Part shown: piece after piece, positions 46,831 to 55,221 of the stretch
Numbering within the stretch: the stretch's first letter is position 1
Layout of the letters: each line of letters begins with the position of its first letter
The notes under the pieces: generated by a model
What the model was told of the DNA's origin: nothing
The model's input: the letters and a program-made list of their open reading frames with translations, nothing else
Databases searched by the model: none
NCBI RefSeq assembly: GCF_000186865.1
Contig: NW_008705567.1
Location: 1,443,620 to 1,498,904 of the forward strand
DNA from: Aureococcus anophagefferens
Lineage: Eukaryota; Sar; Pelagophyceae; Pelagomonadales; Pelagomonadaceae
Direction of reading: 5' to 3'
Length of the DNA stretch: 55,285 bases
Translations under genes and position numbers: made by a program

Positions 46831-48350
46831 ATACCGACGCCCGGCGCGGCGCGCGACCGTCCCTCGGCGTCGCAGGGTCCTCAGCGTCAACCAGATCGTC
46901 GGCCCGCTGCCGACCGAGATCGGCCAGCTTACGGCGCTGCAAGCCCTGCGAGTTCCCCCCGCGTCCGCGACGCCCGGCGCGCAGCGCGACCGACCTTCGG
47001 CGTCGCAGGGTCCTCCGCGCCAACCAGATCACCGGCAGCCGACGCCCGTGCCCAAGACCGAGGGCACGATCGTCGCGTACGCGAGGGCGGCGGACCAGTC
47101 GATCGTCGGCCACGTGACGCCGTCGAACGAGTTCCACCTCTCGTTTACGATGGCCATCGCGGCCGGCTTCGTCGTCGCCTCCGGCGACTGGAAATCCATC
47201 ATCTATATCGGGTCTTCGGACTCGATCCGTCAGCCCTCGGTTGTTCTTCGCGCCGGGAGGCCAGCTCCACGTGACTCTACACGACGGCGCGGGGCAGTGG
47301 GGCACGTACTACGCGCCCGCGACCAGCGACCCGGCCTCGATCTTCCAGGCCGGTCAGACCTACGACGTCGTCATCGACTGCGCCTACGACGCCTCGACGG
47401 GGCTCTACACGCAGCGCACGATCATCGACGGCGTCACGACGGACGCGACGACGTCGACGACGCGCCTTCTCGTCGACCAGAAGCCCGTCTACATCGGCAA
47501 CCCGTGGTACGCCTCCGCCGACGTCGTGCTGACGGACGTCAAGTTCAAGCCGACGCCCTACACGCCTCTGCCGTGCCCGGCGTGCCCGGTGTGCGGTGGA
47601 AGCTCCAGCAACGGCGGTAGCGGCACGCTCGTTGCGTCCGCCAAGGCGGCGGAGCAGACGCTCGTCGGCTACGTGACGCCGTCGGACGAGTTCCACCTCT
47701 CGTTTACGATGGCCATCGCGGCCGGCTTCGTCGTCGCCACCGGAAACAGCTGGCCGTCCATCATCCAGATCGGGGAGGGAGGAGGACGCGATTTCCGTCA
47801 GCCCGCGTTGTTCTTCGCGCCGGGAGGCCAGCTCCACGTGACTCTATACGACGGCGCGGTGCAGTGGGGCACGTACTACGCGCCCGCGACCAGGGACGGC
47901 GCCATCTTCCAGGCCGGCCAAACCTACGACGTCGTCGTCGACTGCGCCTACGACGCCTCGACGGGGCTCTACACGCAGAGCACGATCATCGACGGCGTCA
48001 CGACGGACAGGACGACGTCGGCGACGCGCAACCTCGTCGCCGGGAAGCAGCCCGTCTACATCGGCGCCCCGTGGCACGCCTCCGCCGACGTCGTGCTCAC
48101 GGACGTCAAGTTCGAGCCGACACCCTACACGCCTCTGCCGTGCCCGGCGTGCCCGGCGTGCGGCGGAAGCTCCAGCAGCGGCGGTAGCGGCGCGGCGTCC
48201 CTCGCGATCGTCATCCCGGTCGTCATCGCGGCCGTGCTCCTCGTCGCGGCCATCCTCTTCCTCGTCTACAAGCGCGTCGTCGCTGCACGCCAGCACCGGC
48301 GCGAGAGCATGCCAACGATCGCCGCGGACGAGGCCGAGGCCGAGGCCTGA
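46704..48350 (+). pseudogene. LRR plus duplicated lectin-like surface protein, reading frame disrupted
   Basis: Cassette copy A supplies MNWRKDWRRGVCTLLIVTAE. Two LRR pieces follow (VLSVNQIVGPLPTEIGQLTALQAL; VLRANQITG); GC-AG introns 46826-46875 and 46948-47008 (donors GCAAGA and GCGAGT) would join them in phase 2. Then come two tandem copies of a domain of about 180 residues (EFHLSFTMAIAAGFVVA... APGGQLHVTL... DVVLTDVKF) of concanavalin/laminin-G-like character, each ending in a PCPACPxCGGSSS stalk. A membrane helix (AIVIPVVIAAVLLVAAILFLVY) and short tail end the protein. The first domain copy has one extra base near 47235 relative to the second, and the join between LRR 2 and domain 1 (about 47040-47060) also changes frame. 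It is therefore a pseudogene, an assembly error, or has unrecognised splicing; 47241-48350 is open. Confidence 0.68.
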
Positions 48351-48619
48351 GGAGTTCGCTCCACCAAGCACGCGCGCGTCTGGAGTCACGAGAGGCTCCT
48401 CAGACCGCCGAGGCCCGCGTCGGGCGCCAGCCCCCGACACGCGCCCCCACCCTTCATGCACCGAACGTCACCACCCCGCCCCCACCCGCCGAGCTTTGCT
48501 TCGACCGCCCGCGTCGTCGTCGCCGCTCCTCTTCGGAGGATCGCCGCGGCGCGCGAGCCTCGTCGTCGAGCCCCGCTCCCTTGCCTGCTCCCCAAGCCAA
48601 CATAACACACCAAAGCCAG
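48351..48619. other. Convergent 3' region
   Basis: A 269-bp gap between the stops of the lectin-like gene (plus) and the RsmD-like gene (minus). No coding or structural feature recognised. Confidence 0.4.
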
Positions 48620-49513
48620 TTAAAACCCCTCGAACTCCGCGGGCCGCGGGTCCAGGGGCACCTTGCCCGTGGGCTTGTAGGCGTAGAAGCCGAGGACCGT
48701 GCGGCCGTAGCGCCGGTTCCGGAGCCCGACGAGCTGGTCGCGGCTCCCGAGCTTCGGCGGCAGCGACCCGAGCTCCACGGGGTACTCGAAGACGACGACG
48801 CAGTCGTCGTTGAGCAGCGGCGACTCCGCGACGCGGTCCGCGAGGTCCGCGTAGGACACCTCTTCGTAGGGCGGCGTCAGCGTCACGAGGTCGAAGCGGC
48901 GGTCGCCGCCGTGGAGCGCGGGCGTCGCCAGCGCGTCCTCCGCCGTCGCGCAGATGGCCTCGACGTCGTCGAAGGCGCAGGCCCGCGCGTTGCGGAGCGC
49001 GACGTCGCACGCGTCGCGGCTCAGGTCGACGAACGTCGCCGCCGCGGCGCCGCGGCTCAGCGCCTCGACGCCCACGGACCCGCTGCCGCAGAACGTGTCG
49101 AGGGCGCGCACGCGCCGCGGCGCCGCGAAGACGCCGAGGCTCACGAGCGTCGAGAACAGCGCCTCGCGGACCTTGCCCATCATCGGCCGCAGGAGCGTCT
49201 CGGGCGAGTCGAGCTTCCGGCCGCGCGCGGACCCGGCGATGACGCGCAGGCGCGTCGGCGACCCGACCTCGCCCTTCTCGAGCCGCTCCGACTGCTTCCG
49301 CGAGCTGCCCTTGGACGCCAGGCGCCGGTGCCGCGGGATGGGCCGCGACGCGCGCACCGGGCTGGCCTCGTCCCAGGACTCGCGCTTCTTCCGCTCGGCG
49401 CGCAGGCGCGTCGTCGTGGTTGGGTGCGCGCGTCGGTGTGGCACGAGCGCTGCGACGACCGCTGCCGAGGCCAGGAGGAGCGCGAGCACGCGGCGCAGAA
49501 GAGCGGACTCCAT
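48620..49513 (-). CDS. RsmD-like 16S rRNA guanine-N2 methyltransferase, probably plastid-targeted
   Basis: A 297-residue protein. The start MESALLRRVLALLLASAAVV is a hydrophobic presequence followed by a basic region (PHRRAHPTTTTRLRAERKKR), as expected for import into a complex plastid. The methyltransferase begins RLRVIAGSARGRKLDSPE, the RsmD family N-terminal strand, then RPMMGKVREALFSTL, the SAM motif DTFCGSGSVGVEALSRGA, and the catalytic LTPPYEE (family DPPY/NPPY; here Thr replaces the first residue). RsmD makes m2G966 in bacterial 16S rRNA, so the plastid ribosome is the likely substrate. Its promoter must lie within the duplicated 200-bp segment 49538-49750. Confidence 0.85.
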   Translation of the reverse strand: MESALLRRVLALLLASAAVVAALVPHRRAHPTTTTRLRAERKKRESWDEASPVRASRPIPRHRRLASKGSSRKQSERLEKGEVGSPTRLRVIAGSARGRKLDSPETLLRPMMGKVREALFSTLVSLGVFAAPRRVRALDTFCGSGSVGVEALSRGAAAATFVDLSRDACDVALRNARACAFDDVEAICATAEDALATPALHGGDRRFDLVTLTPPYEEVSYADLADRVAESPLLNDDCVVVFEYPVELGSLPPKLGSRDQLVGLRNRRYGRTVLGFYAYKPTGKVPLDPRPAEFEGF

Positions 49514-49537
49514 TCTTGTGCACACTCGCCGGTTTCG

Positions 49538-49750
49538 AGTGGACCGTGATGATGATGATGTCGAGGGCCGTCTCGAGCCGTCCGGGCTCATGTGTTGCCA
49601 CTGTTGGGCCGCACCGACGGCGCCGCCGCCGATCGGCCATGTGATAGTGAATCCACCGGTGTCGTGATTCATCGCGACGCTGTGCTTCGGAAGCGGGTTT
49701 AGTTACAGGCTTGGCGCGCGAGGCCGCGAGGTCGGGCCCCGGCGCCGCCC
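49538..49750. repeat. About 200-bp direct repeat, copy 1 (sulfotransferase 3' end)
   Basis: Repeated in the same orientation at 51521-51721. Shared blocks include CCGATCGGCCATGTGATAGT, GGTTTAGTTACAGGCTTGGC and GCGAGGTCGGGCCCCGGCGC. Here it covers the last codons and stop of the sulfotransferase-like gene and the region upstream of the RsmD-like gene. Confidence 0.92.
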
Positions 49751-51116
49751 TGCGTCGTCGTCGCTGCATCGACTCCTGAAGAGGTCGAGCTGGAGTCGCG
49801 CCTCTTCGTCGAGGCCGTCGAAGTCGCGCGCGTAGCGGTCCTCGACGGCCGCGTAGACGAGGTTGTCGTTTGGATGCCGGTTGGAGATGAAGTCGAGGAC
49901 GTCTTGGGAGATGTTGCCACGGATGACGTGCCAGTCGAGGCCGCGGAGGCGTCTCGCGCGACGCGCGACGGCGTCGGGGCTCTTGAGGGCGGTGCTTCCG
50001 CCGTTTCCGGCCGTGTTTTTGGTGACAATACAGGACGGGGGCTTGTCGAGGCCCAGGGCTCGCGCGGCGAGGAACGCAAAGGCGTCGAGATCGCGCGTTA
50101 GGCCGACGACGTCGACTCCGTCGAGCGCTCGTACGGCGGCGGCCGCGGACGCGCCGCCGTCGTCTGCGAGGACGCCGCCTCCGTCTTTGTCGGTGCGTTT
50201 GCCTTTCCGGCCACCCCGGAGCCGCGCCACGGGGCCCGAGAGCCAGTAGCTGTACTCCTCCTCGGGCCTCGGGTAGCCCCGCGCGCACATGTCGCAAAAG
50301 ACGCGTCGCGACCTGGGTGGGAAAAGGGGGCCGAAACGTCACTTCAACTCGAGTGTTACGCGATTATTTCTTTTCGGAACAAGCATCCAAGTGTTCGAGA
50401 CCTTGAAGAGAGATGATCCCTCGTCCAAAAATCAGCTGAAACGAGTGGAACCTGACCGAGATATGGGCCTTCAAAGTTGAGAATGTCGCACCCTTTTGCT
50501 GCCCTGGTCGCGACAACGTCTGGAGGAGCTCGATCGTGAGGGTTCGGGTCCCGGCGAAGATCGGGTCGAAGGTCTCGGCCAGTTTGTCACTCGGGAGCTT
50601 CATGAAGTAGAAGAACGAGCTCAGCCATCGGCTCGTCGGGTCCCGAAACGACGCGGCGACGAGCACCCGCGGGGGCCTGGGGACCACGCAGTCGAAAAGC
50701 CCCTGGAGGCCGCCCCACTTCATGATCCGCAGCGTCGTGTGGCCCTGGCTGCACGTCCAGAGTCGCGCTCCGGGCTTCGCGCTACTGTTCTCGAATTTCA
50801 GATTCGCGTCGCTCCTCAAAGAATAGATAGTCTCCGGTGCCTTCGTCGGCCAGGCGTAGCGCTCCGTCCGGTGTCTCCAGTCCAACTTGGCGAGCTTCTC
50901 GAAATACACCTCCATCGTTTCGCTGCCCGTCTTATGCAGCTTCAGGTAGATCAGCGGAGGCGTCGTCAAAGGCGCGCCCTGCTGCGCGCCTTGCCCGGCG
51001 GCCCCGGGTCCCAGCTTGCGCGTGCGCGGGTGCGTGGCGTCGTAGACGCGGTGCGCCTCGGCGATAACGATCAGAAGCGTACAGACGCCCCTGCGCCAGT
51101 CCTTGCGCCAGTTCAT
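49703..51116 (-). CDS. Sulfotransferase-like type II membrane protein, introner intron 50313-50514
   Basis: Exon 1 (51116-50515) and exon 2 (50312-49703) join in phase 2 to give 403 residues. The opening MNWRKDWRRGVCTLLIVIAE is the shared cassette N-terminus (signal anchor). It is followed by LIYLKLHKTGSETMEVYFEK, matching the 5'-phosphosulfate-binding loop of membrane carbohydrate sulfotransferases (the K-x-G-S/T-x-T type motif), and VLVAASFRDPTSRWLSSFFYF, matching their 3'-phosphate-binding R-DP-xR-xxS-F/Y motif. Both PAPS-binding elements are intact. It would transfer sulfate to a glycan in the Golgi. Exon 2 (VFCDMCARGYPRPEEEYSYW...) is less conserved but continues in frame. It belongs to a duplicated block. 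Confidence 0.83.
50305..50514 (-). mobile_element. Introner-like element IE4 with exact 8-bp duplication and GT donor
   Basis: GTCGCGAC is duplicated at 50305-50312 and 50507-50514 around a 194-bp element (50313-50506). On the gene (minus) strand the intron runs from GT at 50514-50513 to CAG at 50315-50313, 202 nt, and splicing restores LLQTLSRRVFCDM. The left end CTGGGTGGGAAAAGGG and the reverse complement of the right end CAGGGCAGCAAAAGGG form the inverted repeat. The core is homologous to IE3 but inserted in the opposite orientation relative to its gene. Confidence 0.9.
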
Positions 51117-51491
51117 GGTTCACTTCGCCTGCGGCGGCGCGATGTCGGCGAAGCGGCTCGAGATGCTCGACGTCGTCGCCGATGTCGCGAGCGCGCGCGC
51201 CCGTCGCTTTCGGGGGGGGGTCCGAGGCGCGCGCGCGCCGCTCCAGGTATGTAAGTCGCGTTTTGGCGGGTACGCGTGGGCGGGCGCGCGTCAGGGGGCT
51301 TTTGCGCACACGTTTCGCGACCTCAACGGCGTCTTCGAGCGCCTTCGATGCGCTCAACACCTTCGGCGCCACCCCCCGAGGCGCGCGGCGGGCGATGGAC
51401 TCTGAGGGGGGCGGGCGACGCGACACAACCCCTAAAACGGCGCGAGAGCGCGCTCAAAGCCGGCGCCGGCGCGCGCGAGACGGTGATGCCG
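50990..51491 (-). repeat. Duplicated promoter/N-terminal cassette, copy B
   Basis: Inverted copy of 46366-46830 supplying the promoter, leader and first 42 codons of the sulfotransferase-like gene. The coding part differs from copy A at only two residues through position 42 (TAE/IAE and KPG/KLG), less divergence than the leader region with its indels. Confidence 0.88.
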
Positions 51492-51520
51492 GTGTGTGGA
51501 CGTAGCACTACGTAGCACGT

Positions 51521-51721
51521 AGTGGACCGTCGAGGAGATGTCGAGGGCCGTCTCGAGCCGTCCGGGCTCGCGTGCCGGGCCGCACCGATGGCGCCGCCGC
51601 CGATCGGCCATGTGATAGTGAATCCACCGGTGTCGTGATTCATCGCGACGCTGTGCTTCGGAAGCGGGTTTAGTTACAGGCTTGGCGCGCGAGGCCGCGA
51701 GGTCGGGCCCCGGCGCCGCCC
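51521..51721. repeat. About 200-bp direct repeat, copy 2 (orphan gene 3' end)
   Basis: Second copy of the sulfotransferase 3'-end segment (copy 1 at 49538-49750), lying 30 bp upstream of cassette copy B. It has no matching gene body in front of it. This is the arrangement expected if a tandemly repeated sulfotransferase unit lost the body of one copy. Confidence 0.9.
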
Positions 51722-51782
51722 CGCGGCGGCGCCGCGGCGGGGCTCGTCACCGAGACCGAGGGCTCGAGATCGTGTGGCGGTA

Positions 51783-52265
51783 CTAGGGGAGGGCGGCCTT
51801 GGCCTTGAAGGGGTTGAATCGCGAGAGGAGCCGCGCGACCGCGTTCGCCTTCTTGGCGACCTCCTCGTTGGCCGCGAAAGCGTCGAAACCGCCGGTCGCG
51901 TACCAATGCGCCGCGAGCCCCGCGAGGAGGGCGGGAAGCGCGAAGGCGAACGCGTAGATCACCTCCCGCCGCGTGCGCTTCTCGTAGGCGTTTTTGAGCT
52001 TGAGTACGTACGCCGTCACGGCGCTTTTCTCCGGCTCCGGCTCCGGCTCCGTTTTTTTCTTCTTCGGCGAAAGCCCGAGGGCTTCACTCGTTGCCGGAAA
52101 GTATGACTCCATGATGTGCTTCGCCGCGCGTATCGTTGGCACGCAAGACAGATCTGGGGGCCGCGGCGCGCCTCTCGATACGTCAAGATCGTTTCTAAGG
52201 CAATTCCAGTCTCGTCGCCAGTCTTCATCCTCACCCGAGTCCTCCACCGGTCCGCATCGTGCCAT
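51783..52265 (-). CDS. Small single-pass membrane protein, unknown function
   Basis: A 160-residue protein starting MARCGPVEDSGEDEDWRRDW. The middle is charged (LSPKKKKTEPEPEPEKS), followed by YVLKLKNAYEKRTRREVIYA and a membrane helix (FAFALPALLAGLAAHWYATG), then a short amphipathic tail (ANAVARLLSRFNPFKAKAAL). Likely tail-anchored with the N-terminus in the cytosol. I do not recognise a family. It lies 80 bp downstream of the TTL-family gene on the same strand, which may suggest co-expression but not function. Confidence 0.65.
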   Translation of the reverse strand: MARCGPVEDSGEDEDWRRDWNCLRNDLDVSRGAPRPPDLSCVPTIRAAKHIMESYFPATSEALGLSPKKKKTEPEPEPEKSAVTAYVLKLKNAYEKRTRREVIYAFAFALPALLAGLAAHWYATGGFDAFAANEEVAKKANAVARLLSRFNPFKAKAALP

Positions 52266-52345
52266 CCCCGTGGCCGGTCCCGGCTCGCCGCCTCCGATTC
52301 CTCCCTGCGCCTCGTTCGACTGGCGAAACGTGCGGTCTGCAGACC

Positions 52346-54940
52346 TTAGGGCGCGTAGAGCCCGTTGTAGATGCGCGGGTACCAGCGCGCGTGGCCGGGG
52401 ACCATGGGTTCGCCGTGGATGGCCTCGGTGTCGACGTCGCGGACGAAGGCGCGGACGGCCTCGTCGAGGTCGCGCTCGCGCATGGCCTTGCGCATCTCTC
52501 TGGTGACGCGGTGCTGCTCGGGCCACCACTTGCCGTCGTCGTCGACGTCGCAGACGTGGCCGTGGCGCTTGTGGCAGGGGAGGGGCGGGTAGAGGCGGTA
52601 CCAGTGCTTGCCCGCGTGGGCCTCCTCGTGGACCGTGCGCTCGAGCTCGTCGACGAGCTCCGGCGCGCAGCCCCCGCGCGCGCCGCCGCGGCGGCGGGCG
52701 CACCACGCGGCGATCTCGGAGTCGAGCCTCGCGGAGTAGTTGCCCCGGCGGGGGAAGCCGTCGGCGCCGACGATGCGCAGGAAGCCGCGCAGGTAGTCGT
52801 CGTCGTGGAAGAGGTCGTTGTAGCCGCCGCCGCGCTCGTTCGTGCCCATGATCATGCCGTTCGTGTTGATCTCCTCGATGAACGCCGCGCCCTCGTCGTC
52901 GACGGCCAGGTCCGGCGACAGCAGCGCGAAGCGCCGGTGCGCCGGCGCGCCGCCCGCGGGCGCCGGCGCGTCCCGGGCCGCGGCCAGCAGGGAGTCGCGC
53001 GCGAGCATGGCGACGGACGTGAACGCGCGCTCGAGCGACGGCCAGACCGTCGACTGCCAGTAGGACTCCTTGGCGACCCAGGAGCTCTTGCCCAGCTCGT
53101 CGCGGCTCGCGTGGCGCTTCCAGAAGTCGAGCGCCTCGAAGAAGATGGGGCTGCCCGTGGACTTGGGGTAGCCGTCCGGGTACGGCCGCAGGAACTGCGC
53201 GACGGACTCGTTGCACGACGGGTCCAGCAGCAGGCGGATGTGCTCGCACTGGTCCTGGAGGTCCGCGAGGCCCGCGTACTTCTTCGTCGCGACCTTGGGG
53301 TAGGCGTGGCGCATGACGTAGACGCGGAGCGGGTCCAGGGACGTGAAGAGCACCCAGAACCGCATGTCGAACTTGCGGCCGTGCACCGTCGCGGGCCGCT
53401 GGACGTAGAGCTGGAACGTCACGCGCCGCCGCGCGCAGCGGATGTCGTCCCACTTCTTGTCGCAGGACTTGTCGACGACGTGCGACTGGATCCACCGGAG
53501 CAGCGCGCTCCGGTCCTTGACGTGCTTCGAGTCGAGGCGCGCGAGGTGCATGCCGCGGCTCAGGTACGTGTCCTTCTGGGGCTTGACGATGAAGACGAGC
53601 GGGTAGGGCTCCGTCTTCCGCATGGCCTTGAGCGTGTCGTAGACGCCGCGGAAGTGCTCGACGTCCCGCTCCTTCAGCGCCTGCCGCTTGAAGCTCTTCT
53701 TCCACCGCCGCTCCTCGCCGTTGACGTTCCAGGAGAGGACCCAGGCGTCGGGGCAGAGCGAGCTCTTGAAGTGCTGGTTTCCCGCCATGGACCGGCACTT
53801 CCAGTAGAAGTCGGCGTAGGACTGCTTCGTGCCGAAGAGGGGCATGACGCCGGGCATCGCGCCGATCGCCGCGCCCTCGGCGAAGGCGGGCGAGTTGTGC
53901 TCGGCCCAGAAGGCCCGGGGCGCCGCGTTGGACTCGAACTGCTCGCCGAGGTAGAAGCCGAGGCCCGCGGCCGCGACCGTCTCGTTCCGGAGGAACTCGG
54001 CGCCGCAGAGCCCGAGCTCGACGAGCTCGTCGCGGACGAAGTCCTTGTAGTCCTTGCGGTCCGAGATCGCGAAGATCCGCGGCAGCTCGCCGCCCCGCGC
54101 GGTGGACCGCGCGCGCGCGGCGACGGCCCGCTTGCAGGGCCGCGAGTTCGGCATGGCCTCGCAGTCGGCGCCCGGCTCGTGGATCTCGAGGATGCGCGCG
54201 CAGTTCTTCGCCGCGCTCTTCCGCGCCTTCTTGCCCCGGGCGCCGCGCGCCGCCGTCTGCTTCCGCAGGTAGCGGTCGAGCTGGTCCAGGGTCATGCCGT
54301 TCTCCTCGGCCCGGCTGAGGCCGGGCGCGCCGCCGAGGACCGCGAGGCGGCTCCGCTGCGCGGCGACCGTGTGGTCCGCGTGGACGGCGTAGTCGACGCC
54401 CAAGGGCAGGACGCTGCTGTGGGGCCCGACGGGCCTGTCCGCCGGGGGCCGGCCCTCCTTGCCCAGGTGCGGGTCGATGCGCATCCGGCGCTGCTCCCGC
54501 GAGGCGGCGTCCTCCGCCGCGCCGCGCCGCGGGGCGCTCCCGCTCGCCTCGTAGCGCCGCGCGAGGTCCCGCGCGAGGCCCGCGGCGCGCGTCCGGTTGA
54601 CGAGGTGGGGCGCGGCGCGGGTCCGCGGCGCGCCCGGCGCGTCGCGGACGACGACGGCGGCGCTGCTCCGGAGCATCGACTCGTGCTCCGCCTGCAGGAG
54701 CACGTAGGCCGAGCGGCTCGCGGCGCGCAGCGTGTGCAGCGCCGCCTCGCCGATCCACGCGCCCACGGTCTCCGCCTCGTGCCGCGCGCAGGGCGCGAGG
54801 TGGGGCTCCGGGCCGCAGGGCGGCAGCCCGGCGTGGGTCGTACGCGCCTCGCGGTGCGCGATGCGCGCCAGCGGCACGTGCGCGACGAGCAGGATCGCCA
54901 CGAAGGCGGCGAGCCACCACACGACGATGGAGCGCGCCAT
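52346..54940 (-). CDS. Membrane-anchored tubulin-tyrosine-ligase-like (TTL/TTLL) ATP-grasp ligase
   Basis: An 864-residue protein. It opens with a signal anchor (MARSIVVWWLAAFVAILLVA). About 400 residues of unrecognised, partly disordered sequence follow. The TTL domain occupies roughly residues 440-720: LVFIVKPQKDTYLSRGMHLA (ATP-binding strand and loop), VTFQLYVQRPATVHGRKFDM, RFWVLFTSLDPLRVYVM and AAFIEEINTNGMIMG (metal-binding ExN). These are the ATP-grasp motifs of TTL/TTLL enzymes, which add amino acids to tubulin in the cytosol. An N-terminal membrane anchor is unexpected: the catalytic domain would sit in the ER/Golgi lumen if it is a type II protein. Asn-X-Ser/Thr sites are present. 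An alternative lumenal substrate is possible (inference). Confidence 0.8.
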   Translation of the reverse strand: MARSIVVWWLAAFVAILLVAHVPLARIAHREARTTHAGLPPCGPEPHLAPCARHEAETVGAWIGEAALHTLRAASRSAYVLLQAEHESMLRSSAAVVVRDAPGAPRTRAAPHLVNRTRAAGLARDLARRYEASGSAPRRGAAEDAASREQRRMRIDPHLGKEGRPPADRPVGPHSSVLPLGVDYAVHADHTVAAQRSRLAVLGGAPGLSRAEENGMTLDQLDRYLRKQTAARGARGKKARKSAAKNCARILEIHEPGADCEAMPNSRPCKRAVAARARSTARGGELPRIFAISDRKDYKDFVRDELVELGLCGAEFLRNETVAAAGLGFYLGEQFESNAAPRAFWAEHNSPAFAEGAAIGAMPGVMPLFGTKQSYADFYWKCRSMAGNQHFKSSLCPDAWVLSWNVNGEERRWKKSFKRQALKERDVEHFRGVYDTLKAMRKTEPYPLVFIVKPQKDTYLSRGMHLARLDSKHVKDRSALLRWIQSHVVDKSCDKKWDDIRCARRRVTFQLYVQRPATVHGRKFDMRFWVLFTSLDPLRVYVMRHAYPKVATKKYAGLADLQDQCEHIRLLLDPSCNESVAQFLRPYPDGYPKSTGSPIFFEALDFWKRHASRDELGKSSWVAKESYWQSTVWPSLERAFTSVAMLARDSLLAAARDAPAPAGGAPAHRRFALLSPDLAVDDEGAAFIEEINTNGMIMGTNERGGGYNDLFHDDDYLRGFLRIVGADGFPRRGNYSARLDSEIAAWCARRRGGARGGCAPELVDELERTVHEEAHAGKHWYRLYPPLPCHKRHGHVCDVDDDGKWWPEQHRVTREMRKAMRERDLDEAVRAFVRDVDTEAIHGEPMVPGHARWYPRIYNGLYAP

Positions 54941-55221
54941 GCGAGGGCTGCCTGCAATTTATTTACGCATCACCTCGCTGGCCTGTGAGCGCAGTGCACC
55001 TTGAAGATTGGAAGGCCGACTTCGCCCAATCTCGAGCAGCGAGTTGGCGCCGTCTGCAAGCACCGTCTCGCAGCCCATCCATCTCGCACCTGAAGATCAA
55101 CGAAGCACGCCATGAAGTTTTATAATAGCCCCTCCGAGAACCGCGCCACGCCCACGCCCGAGACGACGACGACGACGATACGAAAACCACGAACAATAAG
55201 AGGACTACGACGAGTAAGAGT
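54941..55221. promoter_or_regulatory. Divergent intergenic region with possible TATA box
   Basis: A 281-bp region between divergent genes, much lower in GC than surrounding DNA. TATAATA at 55121-55127 lies about 95 bp upstream of the ATG at 55222 and could be a TATA element for that gene. No other feature seen. Confidence 0.35.
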
